Source: Circinella umbellata
Taxonomy: Eukaryota; Mucoromycota; Mucoromycetes; Mucorales; Lichtheimiaceae
NCBI GenBank assembly: GCA_025093555.1
Contig: JAIWNF010000033.1
Location: 248,001-312,000 of the forward strand
Direction: 5' to 3'
DNA length: 64,000 nt
This document shows, one piece after another, positions 12,289 through 24,200 of the stretch; the stretch's first letter is position 1; each line of letters begins with the position of its first letter. A model generated the notes under the pieces. The model was not told the DNA's origin and ran no database searches. It was given only the letters and a program-made list of their open reading frames with translations. A program made the position numbers and the translations under genes.

Positions 12289-13689
12289 ATGAGTGATATT
12301 TCTAAGCATTTGTCAATACGAGATTACAAGCAATGTATGCTTGTCTGCAAGTCATGGTTTTTTCGGTTTTTTGGGATTACCTATGGTCAGATTATTTTTA
12401 CGCAACTTGAACAAATCAACCAGTTCAATTCACTTATCAAGCACGCCAAGTCATGCTTTTCTGAAGCTGCTTCTATTAGGGCTATGACAGACTCTGTAAC
12501 AAATCTATCGCTCAATGAAGTAGAAAACCCACTTGGATATTTATACTCGGATCCTAATTATCAAAGCGAAGTTATTCAAGTTTTCAATAATCTCCGGAAT
12601 ATACAAGTGTTAAATCTGTCTTGGCTTCAAGTTCACTCTATTTCATCTGACAACCACTACGATGGCATTTGCAGCAGCACCAAAGCATGGCCTCATATTA
12701 GAGAACTACGCTGGTTAAAAATTTCCAAAAGAATTTTGACTACTTCGCAACATTCAAATATGCAATCACTAATGATGACATATCCGAGCCGACACAACCT
12801 AACAACTATCAGCAATGTATTTGAAAGCTTGGAGTATGTATTGGATTTATTACGAGGATTTCCATTGCTGGAATCGTTTACGTTAGCATTTACGGCAAGC
12901 GAAGATAGACGGTGGATTGGCACAGAATATTTGGACTATATTCATCAGCAATGTCCTCGCTTACAAACATTCAGACTGGATAATGCTCCATTATATGCAA
13001 CAACATTGTCCGATAAAGAATCTACTAATTCATTCGCGCGTCCAGCAGATACACAGAAAATGCAGCACTTGGAGCTTGTAAATCCTGTGTTTTATAATTT
13101 TGAACAATCTCTTTTGTTCCATACTTATATCAAATACAAATACAAGTCAATTTTGTCACTTAAAGTACTTAGCATCCGCATAACCACTTGTGATAACAAC
13201 AACAGCAGCAATACTACTTCTTTTGTTTCGCTACCACTTGAAAAACAATTATCAACGCCATCGTCAAACATTTGGGAAAATCTCGAACAGCTGAAATTCG
13301 CGAGAATACGTTCAAGTAGCGCGTTATCACTTTGTAAGGCAGTTGTTCAAGAAGCCGGTAAAAATGGAAAATTGACATATATTTATATGTCTGGTGAATA
13401 TGTACGCAAGAATAAAGTAAATCCAATCGTAGTGAATTTAGCATGGATTCGAGAGTTCTGCCCATATCTCAAAACACTTGATATGAACTATATTTCATTA
13501 TTAAACAGTGATGCACATTACCTGGATGACGACATTTTGTTTGATGATAATAGCAGCAAGCCTGTTTTCCAAGGTACCCTTTTCAGAAAATTATGCCTGG
13601 GACGTGACACAAGCACCTTCACCTGGAATGTTCATGCATGCAAGTTTGATCTGGAAAGTACTAAAATTAAAGCTATTGTTGCTGACTAG
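12289..13689 (+). CDS. F-box / leucine-rich-repeat-like protein, start uncertain
   Basis: The single long frame encodes 466 aa from the first in-frame Met. The N-terminus is an F-box: with the codons just upstream it reads LLPNEV-MSDISKHLSIRDYK and then CMLVCKSW, the typical Skp1-binding helices. The F-box therefore begins before the first Met, and the open frame reaches back to a TAG at 12208-12210 without an ATG. Either a small upstream exon supplies the start (the TAG could be the acceptor) or the N-terminus carries a frameshift. The body has repeated short hydrophobic segments (RNIQVLNLSWLQV, PLLESFTLAF, PRLQTFRLDN, MQHLELVNPVFY, PYLKTLDMNYISL) spaced like degenerate leucine-rich repeats. 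Proteins of this kind act as substrate adaptors of SCF ubiquitin ligases. The substrate is unknown. Stop TAG at 13687-13689. Confidence 0.8.
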   Translation: MSDISKHLSIRDYKQCMLVCKSWFFRFFGITYGQIIFTQLEQINQFNSLIKHAKSCFSEAASIRAMTDSVTNLSLNEVENPLGYLYSDPNYQSEVIQVFNNLRNIQVLNLSWLQVHSISSDNHYDGICSSTKAWPHIRELRWLKISKRILTTSQHSNMQSLMMTYPSRHNLTTISNVFESLEYVLDLLRGFPLLESFTLAFTASEDRRWIGTEYLDYIHQQCPRLQTFRLDNAPLYATTLSDKESTNSFARPADTQKMQHLELVNPVFYNFEQSLLFHTYIKYKYKSILSLKVLSIRITTCDNNNSSNTTSFVSLPLEKQLSTPSSNIWENLEQLKFARIRSSSALSLCKAVVQEAGKNGKLTYIYMSGEYVRKNKVNPIVVNLAWIREFCPYLKTLDMNYISLLNSDAHYLDDDILFDDNSSKPVFQGTLFRKLCLGRDTSTFTWNVHACKFDLESTKIKAIVAD

Positions 13690-13934
13690 TAATCATTATC
13701 ATATATGCTTATCAAGTGTTAGTTTTGTCAATATCAATAAAAAATAAACGAAATTAAAAAAAATTATATATTACGCTATTATATATATTTATTGATAAAG
13801 CAAAAATTGGGACAGCAGAAGATTGATACTGGCCATAAAAAAATTTATTATTGGTTTTACGTAATCGAAATTCTAATTTTCTCATTATGTTTGAAACAGA
13901 GAAGCATCAATACGTAGTAGCATTTATTATTATT

Positions 13935-13981
13935 TCTCTCCCTCCCTCTCTCTCTCTCTCTCTTTATATATATATATATAT
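13935..13981 (+). repeat. CT then AT microsatellite
   Basis: A polypyrimidine (CT)n run passes directly into a (TA)n run. Confidence 0.85.
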
Positions 13982-14258
13982 GTTAATACATATAATACTA
14001 TATATACATTTATAGACATTAAGATATCTGTATTATATATGAGCAGCAAACGGAAAAATTTTGACCTTTACTTACCGCAGGTCAACTAATATATTATGCT
14101 GCGATAATATTGATATATTGTAATATATAGAAAATTGAAAACATTTTTATACCAACATCATCACCATCATTATTATAAGTATCAATATTATCAGTATTAT
14201 TTGTATCACTGCTAAAGTATCATAAACAATCAAATTACGTGGTATCATTGGTGCATGC

Positions 14259-14302
14259 AATGACATATTTATGTCGAAGCAATGGCACATTTATGTCAAA
14301 GC
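14259..14302 (+). repeat. Two adjacent 22-bp tandem copies
   Basis: AATGACATATTTATGTCGAAGC-like unit followed immediately by a second copy with three substitutions. The first unit contains the hairpin GACAT-ATTT-ATGTC. Confidence 0.7.
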
Positions 14303-15550
14303 TACGCCAGACTTCCGTCATTGTAAATAGTATAAATAACTCAAAATAATCTCGAATAAATCTTTTAGTCTCTTTACAATTAAATAATCGGTCTGACAAT
14401 AACTTTCTTTAAGCATAAAGTCTCTCAAACTCATTATAGGATTTCTCTTTGTGGATTCAGACGTAATACGTATTCCTGAATATAAGAACTCCCATACCCA
14501 AATTTCTATTCTATTTCACAGAATTTATCATTCAAATATCATACAATTACATAGTGCATTATATTTTCTTCTTTAGTTTATATCTTTATACGAAGTACTT
14601 CAGTCACACATTGAACGGTGCAAGAACATGTTAGGAGCTCAGACGCAGGTTTTATATTGAGTCTTATTACTTATTTGGCTGTATATAAACGTAACTGTTA
14701 ATGAATCATTCTTTTAAAGGCACATAATAAACTTCTAACTCTCAACAAATGAAATCAATATAGCTATGTTAGTTGAGTAAAGAAAAAGAACATTCGATCA
14801 CAATTGCACAATTACTCACTTTTTAATATTACTGAAGAATGGACAGTAGTGTTTTTGTCGTCATCATTGCTTAGCAACTTTTATTGATTCGCCTAAGGAG
14901 TGATAAAAAAAACTGGTATTTTATTAACACCTTTAAAACTTAATGTTTCAATTTTTTTTTGAAAAAAAAAAAAAAAAAAAAAAGTTGTTCAGTATCATAT
15001 CAAATAAGTGAAAAAAAAATAGATGGTACTGTAGTTTTTACTGACTTGATCCTGTACATACATATTAATAAGAAAAATAATACATACACTGTTTCATTTA
15101 ATATGAAGTAATTATGATGACTATGCTATATATTATATTATACAGCATGTGTACGTATATACAATTCTACTGTTTTATTATTTTATTAGCATACTCTATA
15201 TGCAACTATAGAGAAGTGTGTTCAGCTGTATACCTGCTATAAATTAAAGACAGAAAAGGGGTTAGCTTACAAAAGTAAAAAAAAAAGGAAGAATCAAGAT
15301 ATGCACAAGAAAAAGTAATCGAAAAGGACGAAATAAGAGAGAGGAGAGAAGAAGGATGAGGAAGGAGAGCAGAAGAAGGAAAGAATAATTCATATCATTT
15401 TTGGCTGATCATGATAGTTCATAAAAACGTAGCTATGAGGTACTGTGAGGGAACTTCCTTATTTTGCCACTAATTTTTTTTTTTTTGGGAATTACTTGAC
15501 ATCTTTATATGACTTTTGATACACTCCTTGTGCTTGATCTTTTTACAAAT

Positions 15551-16344
15551 ACCGTCACCGCTTGCTATAACGATACGTACCTCCCCCCCCCGGTGAGATC
15601 AAAAGGACATCGCTATATCGAATAATCGTTATAACGAATTCTTGATCTGCATTATAATTATCGGGGAAAATTCTATTCATATGCACTTGACCTCACATGT
15701 ATCTAATATGACTTGCAAAAAGAAGAAAACTTCAGCACATTATATCATTTATACCATAAGTAAGCTATAAAAATAAAACAGTTCTTTTTTTTTCTTTGTA
15801 CATTTTCTTTATTAAATATTCCTTGTCTTATTACTTCTAATTGAATTACAGTCACAAGGTCGCATAATATAATTAATGCTGATCCTCTATAAGAAAAAAA
15901 ATGCAAGTAACATATTATGATAAGCACCAAAAACTGTCTACGTATTTAATCGTTTACGTATCCATGCAAATTGACAAAGAAAAAGTTGGACAAGCATAAT
16001 CGGGGAAAAAACAAATCCACTTTTTATAAGAAGCAGAAGCAGGATATCACTGGCTTTCTTTTTTTTTTTGGAGAAGACGATGCCTGAAGATAACTTCGGT
16101 GTTCAGATTATTAAACTCTTGACAAAAATGGTTAAAAACTAACTTAAGTAAGAACATAAAAAGAATGGCCAGCAAACTAGTATTATTTCCTTCTTTAAAG
16201 AATAAAAATATTATTCGTCTGCTTGATATAACAATATTCTTGCCAAAACCCTATATAAGATAGCGTTATATAAAATTAACGATATTTCCGTGCTTAATCT
16301 GTCCTGGACTCCAGAACCCTATCGTTATAGCAAGCGGTGACGGT
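15551..16344. mobile_element. Non-autonomous DNA transposon / MITE-like element with perfect 25-bp terminal inverted repeats
   Basis: The 25 bases at 15551-15575 (ACCGTCACCGCTTGCTATAA plus CGATA) are repeated exactly in reverse complement at 16320-16344. The element is 794 bp and contains no meaningful ORF, so it is non-autonomous. Subterminal sequence repeats related motifs (CGCTATATCG and CGTTATAACGAATT on the left, AGCGTTATATA on the right). Such TTATAACGA-like end repeats recall pogo/Tigger elements of the Tc1/mariner superfamily, but that is an inference. Flanks are AT-rich. A clean TA target duplication is not obvious: the left flank ends in AAAT and the right begins TATAAT. Confidence 0.75.
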
Positions 16345-19300
16345 TATAATAAGCTATCAATCAAGCAATGTTACTTAATAATATTTTATTTTTACTCTCG
16401 TCTGTTGTTCTTTATTCCCGTGACATAATTATAAGAGCGGCTAATAATACAATTCTCATTTCTTACTCTTTTGGAGATTTCTTCTATATACTAGCGGTAA
16501 ATTATAGACTTGCTCCGAGGAAAAAATAAGGAAATATCAATAGATAAATTAAACTATTCATAATGTACTCAACCTAAAAAATTAGAAAATTATATGCAGC
16601 ACAAGAGAGTTATAAATCAATACACCGTCTTGTATAACATATAAAATGAGTGCTTATTCTATATTGGGGGTAAAAGTTCGCGAGATACTCGTAAAAAGAA
16701 GAAGTGTTTAGCTATCTAGTGGTTTGTATTATTTACTCTACTGTTGCCTATCCAACAAATTAAAGGAGAAACGAGATGATAAAAATATTCGATGTGACAC
16801 CAAATATTATAACATTGATTGGCTGTAAGTCACAACAGTATCGTGATAGTAGAAAGTAGTTACAGAGACAGCACTGTTGGGTAAGTTTTATGTTGTCAAT
16901 AATATATAACGAGGAGATCATCAAGCAACATACCATAGTTTCTTATAAGAGGGGGGGAATTAGGATCACCCTCTCTTGTCTTCACAAATAAATAAGGGAA
17001 AAGATCAATGACCACAAACAAGTAAAAGAAAAATGAGGAGGAAGTTAAAATGAATAATAATTGACAATTTAATGGTAATAGATTATAAAATAAATTATAA
17101 CTATTTCTATTGTTCTTTTGCTTATATACAAGTTTGATTTGGTACGCGCGCGAGTGAAATTTTGAGAGGGGTTGGCTAAAAAAAAAACGGGAGCTAAAAA
17201 GTTGAAAAACCTGCAGAAAATAGTTATTTAGGCAGGTTTTCAAATTGAATACGTCCAGGAGTAAATTATACAGGGGGGAAGAGAAATGAAAAAACCAAGC
17301 ACACTTCTTTTTGTAAAGATAAAAAAATAAACACAAAAACAATCTAACAGTATTAGTTTAATTGAATGACTCTTTATTTTTCATCAACTATTAATGATAG
17401 AAAAAAGATATTTATTAATACGTAATTAAACTCTGTCTGTATGCAATTATCATTATGTAGTAAGCACTCTTGGAAGATTTGGGGGAGAAAAATTAGAAAA
17501 AGGATAATATGGGTTAGTCGATATTAGTATAATAATAAAAAGATTAGTGATCGGCAAGAAAGTATTAAAGTTTTTGGGATTTAAAAAAAAATCAAGGTAC
17601 TACTTTGAACTAATCTACCTAACTCTAGTGTGGTATTATACAGAAGAATTTTAAGGGTTTTTTTTAGTTATGGTAGCAACGCTCTTAATATTTATTTTTA
17701 TATATATTCTTATCCCTTTGTACCGCAAGGAAGCGACTGTATGTCTATAGACGAATGTCACTTAGTCTTCCATAATAAATAAACAAACATTTTCAACTAT
17801 ACAGAAGAATTATACACCATCCCTTATCCTTATCCTTCTCTCTTCTTTCCAGATCAATTATATTGGTTAGTTCAATTTGTAAAAGTCTCTCATGGTGTTC
17901 CGGCAATAAGTTCTTTAGTAGTTTCAATTTGTATTCTTACAAAAGCATGGATATGATTTATATGTTAGATTGAAATATTTGCTTATATGGCCTTAAAAGC
18001 TAAGAAGTGCATTACGCAGTTACAAAAAAAATTAGATACTATTATTGGAGACTTAAGAATTAATCATGATAACTAATTTAATTGAGATTATAATTATACG
18101 ATAATATACCACCTCAGAGCTACATTTAAGTCCACTAGTCCGCTTCTTAGAAAGACGAAGATACCAATGAAACTAAACGCTTTGTTAAATACGACAGTAA
18201 TGATGCAACTCTATTTCATAATAAACAAATCATCAAAACTACTGTATATTTACTTTTCAGGATTTTATGCTAATGATAAATTATAATATTATTTGAAAAA
18301 AAGGTTTGTTTCTTATTTTATTTTATTTTAAAAAAAAATAAGCAATGAAATAACTAATAATTTTAGCAGGGCTGATAACACCATTAATTATATAAAATTA
18401 TTTTCAGCTTTTTTAAAAACATATACTTAATTCTTTATACATCACTGTGACAATCTCATTATTTCTTATTGGACAAGATGATAAGAAAAGTAACGTGTCT
18501 AAAGTATTTTATGAGTTTCTTCACCTTAATATACAATTCTAGATATTATACACTATCGTTAAAATCTGTGTACTACCCTGTTTAAAGAAAAAGTAGTTTT
18601 CATCCAATTATTGTACAGCTTTACAGACATGATGGTGTATACCTATATATATATATATATATACTATTTTATAAAAGCCCAGACTAATAAATAAAAACGA
18701 GCATGAGGTAATGAGTTATTGTTAAATAACAGGCACTATAATTTTAAAGAGAAACAAAATAATTGTTAAACCCGTCAAAAACAATATATTAATAAATAGG
18801 GTAATAAAAAAGAGGCATTATCTACAAGCAGTGGTATCAATACCTGATTCTAGTTGCAACAACTACTACAGTAGCAATGATATTTTATGTAGTCAATATA
18901 TATAAATTACTTTTAAAGTAAATTATAATTATCAATACATGCTTTAATACTATTATTCACTATTCATGATAGGAGAAGGTCACATTTACTGATACTTGTA
19001 TGTTCAACTAATAAAATTTCCGGCTCTTTTACTTAAATTTGGATAATAAATTGAGGGTGTGAATTTTTTTTCGGGTACGAATAATAAAGAGGGCCGACCA
19101 ACTTTGCACTTGAAAAAATTATCAGGAGAAAGAGCTAAACATTTATATTTTATTTTTCAAAGTTTCAAATGACAAATACAATTCGTTAAGCAAGGGGAGA
19201 AAAATAATAGCTCGTAAAGCCAAGAATTAAAAAAAAAAAAAGTACATCAGATCGCTGGACACCGCCCATAAACCCCCTTCATTCTCTTTCTTAGGTTCAC

Positions 19301-19618
19301 TTGCATCATTTTTTTGCAAGAGAGGGGTGAGGGGGTGGACAGTAAGAGGCAATTGTATCAAGGAGGTGGTGCATGATAACAGACGAAATAGATAAATCAT
19401 AGAATTGTATATATAATTAATGTGATTTTTCAGCTATATTTGCTAGCTTGAAAAGAAGAGAATACTTGATATTGCCAAAAGTATATTGTAAACGCATAGT
19501 GATAATAAAAATTAAAATGAATGCAGAGGAGGAGGAGAAAAAATAATAATAAGAGAAAAAAAAAAGCACTATTATTTTATTTTATTTTGTTGTAAATTAA
19601 AAGAAATTTGAAAGGTCT

Positions 19619-21274
19619 TCAATGCTGTTCCAAATTCCAATGGTAGCATAATGAAGTGTTTTGATGCAAAAAGTGCCTGGCTTGTTGGTTGTTGTTGAAA
19701 TGATTATTATTTACATCCAAAAATTTGGTTGTTGCTGTCGTTGTATTATTAACTATACGGGGTGTGGATGGAGAATCTGATGCGGTAGATGATGCAGAAG
19801 AATAGGAAGATGAAGAATATGACGGTGTAGGAGATGTTGCTGCTGGGTTTACAACTGGCGTTACTAGTGATGAAAGCGGTGCTGTGGGAGGTTGTAAGTA
19901 AAGCTCAGATGTTTTAGTCTTAATATTATCGTAACTGTGTGTATGTAATGTAGTAGATGTACTTTTTTCATTAGTTAAAATATTTTGATTTATGTCAAAG
20001 ACGCGGTCTTCATCAATATAGTCCTGAATATAATGCAAGATCGTCATTGCAGTAGAGTTAGTATACTCCATGGCAGTACTATTGCTGTTAGTGGTTCCGG
20101 ATTGAAAATTTATGTTATAACGACGATTACTTTTTCTCTCAGAATCTACTACTGACGAGGGTCGTCGTTGTTTCTGTCGGTATTCTTGCTGTTTTATATG
20201 GTTGTCAATATTAAAAGAACGTCGCGATTGAACAAATGCATATTTGTTTGTAAAAGATTTACACTGAAGAATGCGTAATCTTAATTCAGGCAAAGATATG
20301 CGGCGTGCTGGATCCAGACAAAAGATACGCTTCAAAATAGAGTTTAATTCTGTTGAGATGCAAGGCAATATTCCTTTAAAGAATTGCGATGGATTGCGTA
20401 CATATGCAGAAAATGCTGGATCATTCATTGATGCTTGTTTCCATGGATTTCTCCCCGCAGCTAAGTTGATAAGAATTACACCCAGGCTCCATACATCATT
20501 TTGCTGTGTTCCATAACCTTTGATACGTGTGTTGTTTCTAATAAATCCACCTTGTGATTCTAATGTACAGAAAAATACAATAAATGTGATCAATATACGT
20601 TAAGTATACAGTTAAAAGCATAAACGAATAATTTTAGAACACTTGTGATTTTTGTTTATTTATTAAATTAAACAGTAAGAAATAAATTGTTATTACTCTT
20701 ATCATTTACCTGGTGAAAAATAAAATACGGATCCACAGCCAAAATCTGCTGATACAGTTTGGGTTGTAGCCAAACCAAAATCAGCCAATTTGATTTGCCA
20801 GTTTGGAAACATAAGAATATTTTCTGGTTTGAGGTCACGATGGGCAATACCGTGGTAATGACAGTATTGGACAGCATCGACAATTTGTAAAAAGATTTGA
20901 CGTATCGCATCATTGTTACCAACAATTTGACTACCAGGTTGTGTGATGGCGCTGAATAGGTCACCATTGGATGCATATTCCAATATCAGAAAAGTCCAAT
21001 CCCCATGCTGTACGACTTTGTCAAATGACAAAATATTATGGTGACTGGATAATCGACGATGTAATTCAATCTCATTGAATCGTTCCTTTTTTTGTGATAG
21101 TAACTTAACGGCGTACATTTTTCCAGTTTCTACATGTCGTCCTTGATAAACAATTCCGTATGCACCAAACCCTAGTACTGAAATCAATTGTATAGAATCT
21201 TTGTCGATGAAAATATTTAAGAGAACATTTGGATTGGCTAAGAATTGTTTGAACGAAGCTGCTGTTGTTATCAT
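19619..21274 (-). CDS. Serine/threonine protein kinase, Ran1/Pat1 (Sks1/Vhs1) family
   Basis: Two exons (21274-20710, 20559-19619) give 501 aa. The kinase domain starts near residue 30 with the glycine loop GFGAYG, catalytic Lys57 in MYAVKLL, the catalytic loop HRDLKPEN (145-152), DFG (165-167) and SPE (187-189, where the Glu codon is split by the intron). DFGCGS followed by FYFSPE in the activation segment is diagnostic of the Ran1/Pat1-Sks1-Vhs1 group, which in yeasts governs the choice between growth and meiosis or nutrient responses. The lower lobe continues with NDVWSLGVILINLAAGRNPW. The 200-residue C-terminal tail is Ser/Thr/Asn-rich and basic, probably disordered and regulatory. The short N-terminus before the domain is normal for this group. 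Upstream sequence (21275-21900) is rich in short A and T tracts with no evident TATA box. Confidence 0.92.
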
Positions 21275-24200
21275 TATTATTTTAGTTATAGTACTATTGA
21301 ATTATGTTATTGAAAATTTTCGTCGTAGTAATAGTAAAATATAAATGGGATATGGAAGTAGAAAAGAAAGTAAAGCAAAAAAAAATTATAAGTGCGATTG
21401 ATTTTTTTAAGAGAATAAAACTATAATCTTAGGATACAGAGAAAGGAATAAGAAAAAAAAAGTGTTGATGATGAAAAAAAGCCAGCTGTTTATAAATAAA
21501 AATACTCAACCAACTTATTGGAAAAACCTGCATGAGATTTTTGCGAAAAAGGAATCCGGTCTGTGTCCTGTAGCTTGAAAGCATCATCTATTATGCTTCT
21601 CTTCCCCTCTTTATCTCTCCCAATGATAGCCCAAGCATTATTGTCTCCTTCCCATTATATTTTGATAGAAAAATATCTCTTCCTTATCAAGAAGAAATAG
21701 TGCGTCGAGCCAAAATCAGACAAAAACAAGGGATATTTTTTCTCTCTCTCTCTTTTTTTTTTTATTCTAACGAAGATCTTGAACAGAAAGCATTCCGTTT
21801 TTACTCCCTGCTGAGATTATATTTCCTCCTTGGACTCTTTTTTCTTCTGTTAGCTAATTTGATGACAGTGAAATATGTATAAAAAAAGGTTTTTTCATTG
21901 AATCCTGTTTATTTGTTTGTTGTATAAAAGTAACTAGGCATTACTTTTATTTACTTTTCTGAATTGCTGATTTATTTCTTCCCCTCGTGTATAGTTTAGA
22001 ACTCGTAGTGGAACTTGGCTTTTTTTTTCGGGTACAGTAATAAATCATGCAAACTATTTTTCGTACTACCAACGACATATTCGTACATAGAACAATCTAC
22101 TGTGTTACCATGCTTTTTTTTTTCTTCTTCAATGTCAATATTGTTTTTCTAAAAGAAAAGCAAAATTTCAATTATTCTATTCTATTAAAAAAAAAAAGTT
22201 GATTTCTTTAAGCTATTTTTTTGATGATGATCAAAAATAGCGCTTGGTCATAATAATGATAAAAATGAAACATAATAATGTATGTTTGTGCACATACAAA
22301 AAAATGTGATTTTTTGAAAACGTATTTTGAAATAAAAAAAAAGGAGTAATAAAAAGTACGCCTCAAAATACCATTTTCTATTAATTCCAACTACAAACGG
22401 GGAACAAGTTACTCTTAAAAATTGTGCAAATTGAAATTTTATCACTACAGTAACACGCCACTTCTTTAACTAACTTTTTAATTTTGTATTATGTATTTTG
22501 AATAAATCATTACCGTGAAAAAGTACAGAAAAGGTGGTTTGTTTTTTTTTGCACTTGTAATCTACGTAAATATGTTTTAGTAAGGTATAATTTCTTGTTT
22601 TAACAAGTACCATACGTACGAATGGCAAGAGTCTGGTTTTTTTTTTCTAAAATCATTATAATGTTCATTGCGTAACCCACAAAGTACTACTCTTTTTTTG
22701 CTTCTCCTTTGTCTTCATCTCCTATAAATCTTGCTGCGCTTATAAATTATTATTTCTTTACTTTGTTGTTAAAATTGACAAAAAGAATGTTTAAAAAAAA
22801 CCGGTTTTTTTTTTTTGTCTTATAATATACTTTTAAGTTTAAGTTTGTGCCCGCTCAAAAAAATAAAAATCAGTGAGTCTTTGTCGTCATTCCTTTACTA
22901 ACGTAAAAGGAATATCTTTCAAATTTCACTCTTGATAACTACAAGCTGATTATAAAGTTCCTATATAATATATGATAATAATAATGCACTTGTATATGAC
23001 CTCATCTCATTCAATATTTTAGCTCTTAATTGCTACTGCGTTTCACATGCAATAGTTTGGGTCTATATGCGAAAAAAAAATAATAGTAACCTATCATACG
23101 TATATTTCCAACAATTTGTCGATTGAAAGCTTATATGTAGTTGCCAATTATTATTTTTGTTGAAATGATAAACGTTACAATAGTATTATTGGCGTAACAA
23201 AGAATATCTTAGGGGGGTTTTGAAAAGCGGGGGCAAAGCTTATATGTTTTTTGTTTTACGTATGGGCGAAGATATTGTTAGAAGAATTAGAGTCAATGCA
23301 AGAACTATCTATAAATATTATAAGGAGAAGTTTTATATATAATGAGTCGTGTAAAAAAATAAAGATGGTCACTGATAAGAATGGTATTTAAAATTTCCAA
23401 AATGGTGTACTTACACCAATGAGACTGTACTTTAATGTGGTAGTAAGAAAGGTTATTTTATGAGCTTGTGGCTATAACACGTTTCATATGTTAATATAAT
23501 ATAGGCTCACATAATTAAATACATGATACTTAATTATCATTCGCGCCATTTTGTCCAATGTTTAGTTTATTATGAAAGCTATGAATTACTCGCTCTGTTA
23601 ATTATCACAATTATTTATCGTCCAGACTTTATAAAGAGAAGAAAAAAAAGTCTGGTACTACTTCTCGTGGTAGTTTAAAGAGAAATAGACTCCACATTAT
23701 TGTTAGTACTAACTATTTTATTATTAACAGCATTATTTTATTACTGAATAATGTTATTGTTATCCTCTCCTGTCTTTTAACATCAGCTTAGCTTTTGCAG
23801 CATGTGTATAAATGTGTTCATAGTACATAAGGGAGAAACGAAAAAGATTATTCTTTGTTGTTATTGATATACACTATTTCCCTTTTTTAATAAGAAGCAT
23901 ATGGCTTTATAATATATGATCTACGAGGCCAGATTAAATTAGTGAGTGGGCTGGTTCGGAATAGATGAAGGAGAAAATGGATCTTTTTTTTTTTTCTTCC
24001 TTTTCACAATCAGAAACTCTATTTAGGGAGCGCTTGGGATAAAATCCAAAAAAAGAGATATGATTTTTACTTGCATTATTCTGGCTTTGTGCTGCATAAA
24101 ATAAAAAGAACAGCGTGTGCATTATGTAGGACTTGCATGATAGTTCTACGTTAGTATAACAAACAAACAGAAAAAAAAAATCAAACTATGCATAATGCAT

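Larger units (their letters stand above)
13690..19618. other. Gene-poor AT-rich region containing an inverted-repeat element
   Basis: Almost 6 kb with no gene I can support. Contents: a CT/AT microsatellite, a 22-bp tandem duplication, an inverted-repeat element at 15551-16344, a purine-rich tract at about 15330-15390, and a 148-codon minus-strand frame (16896-17342) that is F/K/N-rich and resembles random AT-rich sequence. The last part is probably 3' flanking sequence of the kinase gene. Confidence 0.6.

Noticed and set aside
16896..17342. 148-codon minus-strand ORF
   Set aside because: Composition is dominated by F, L, K and N as expected from AT-rich random sequence. No motif, splice support or signal peptide.
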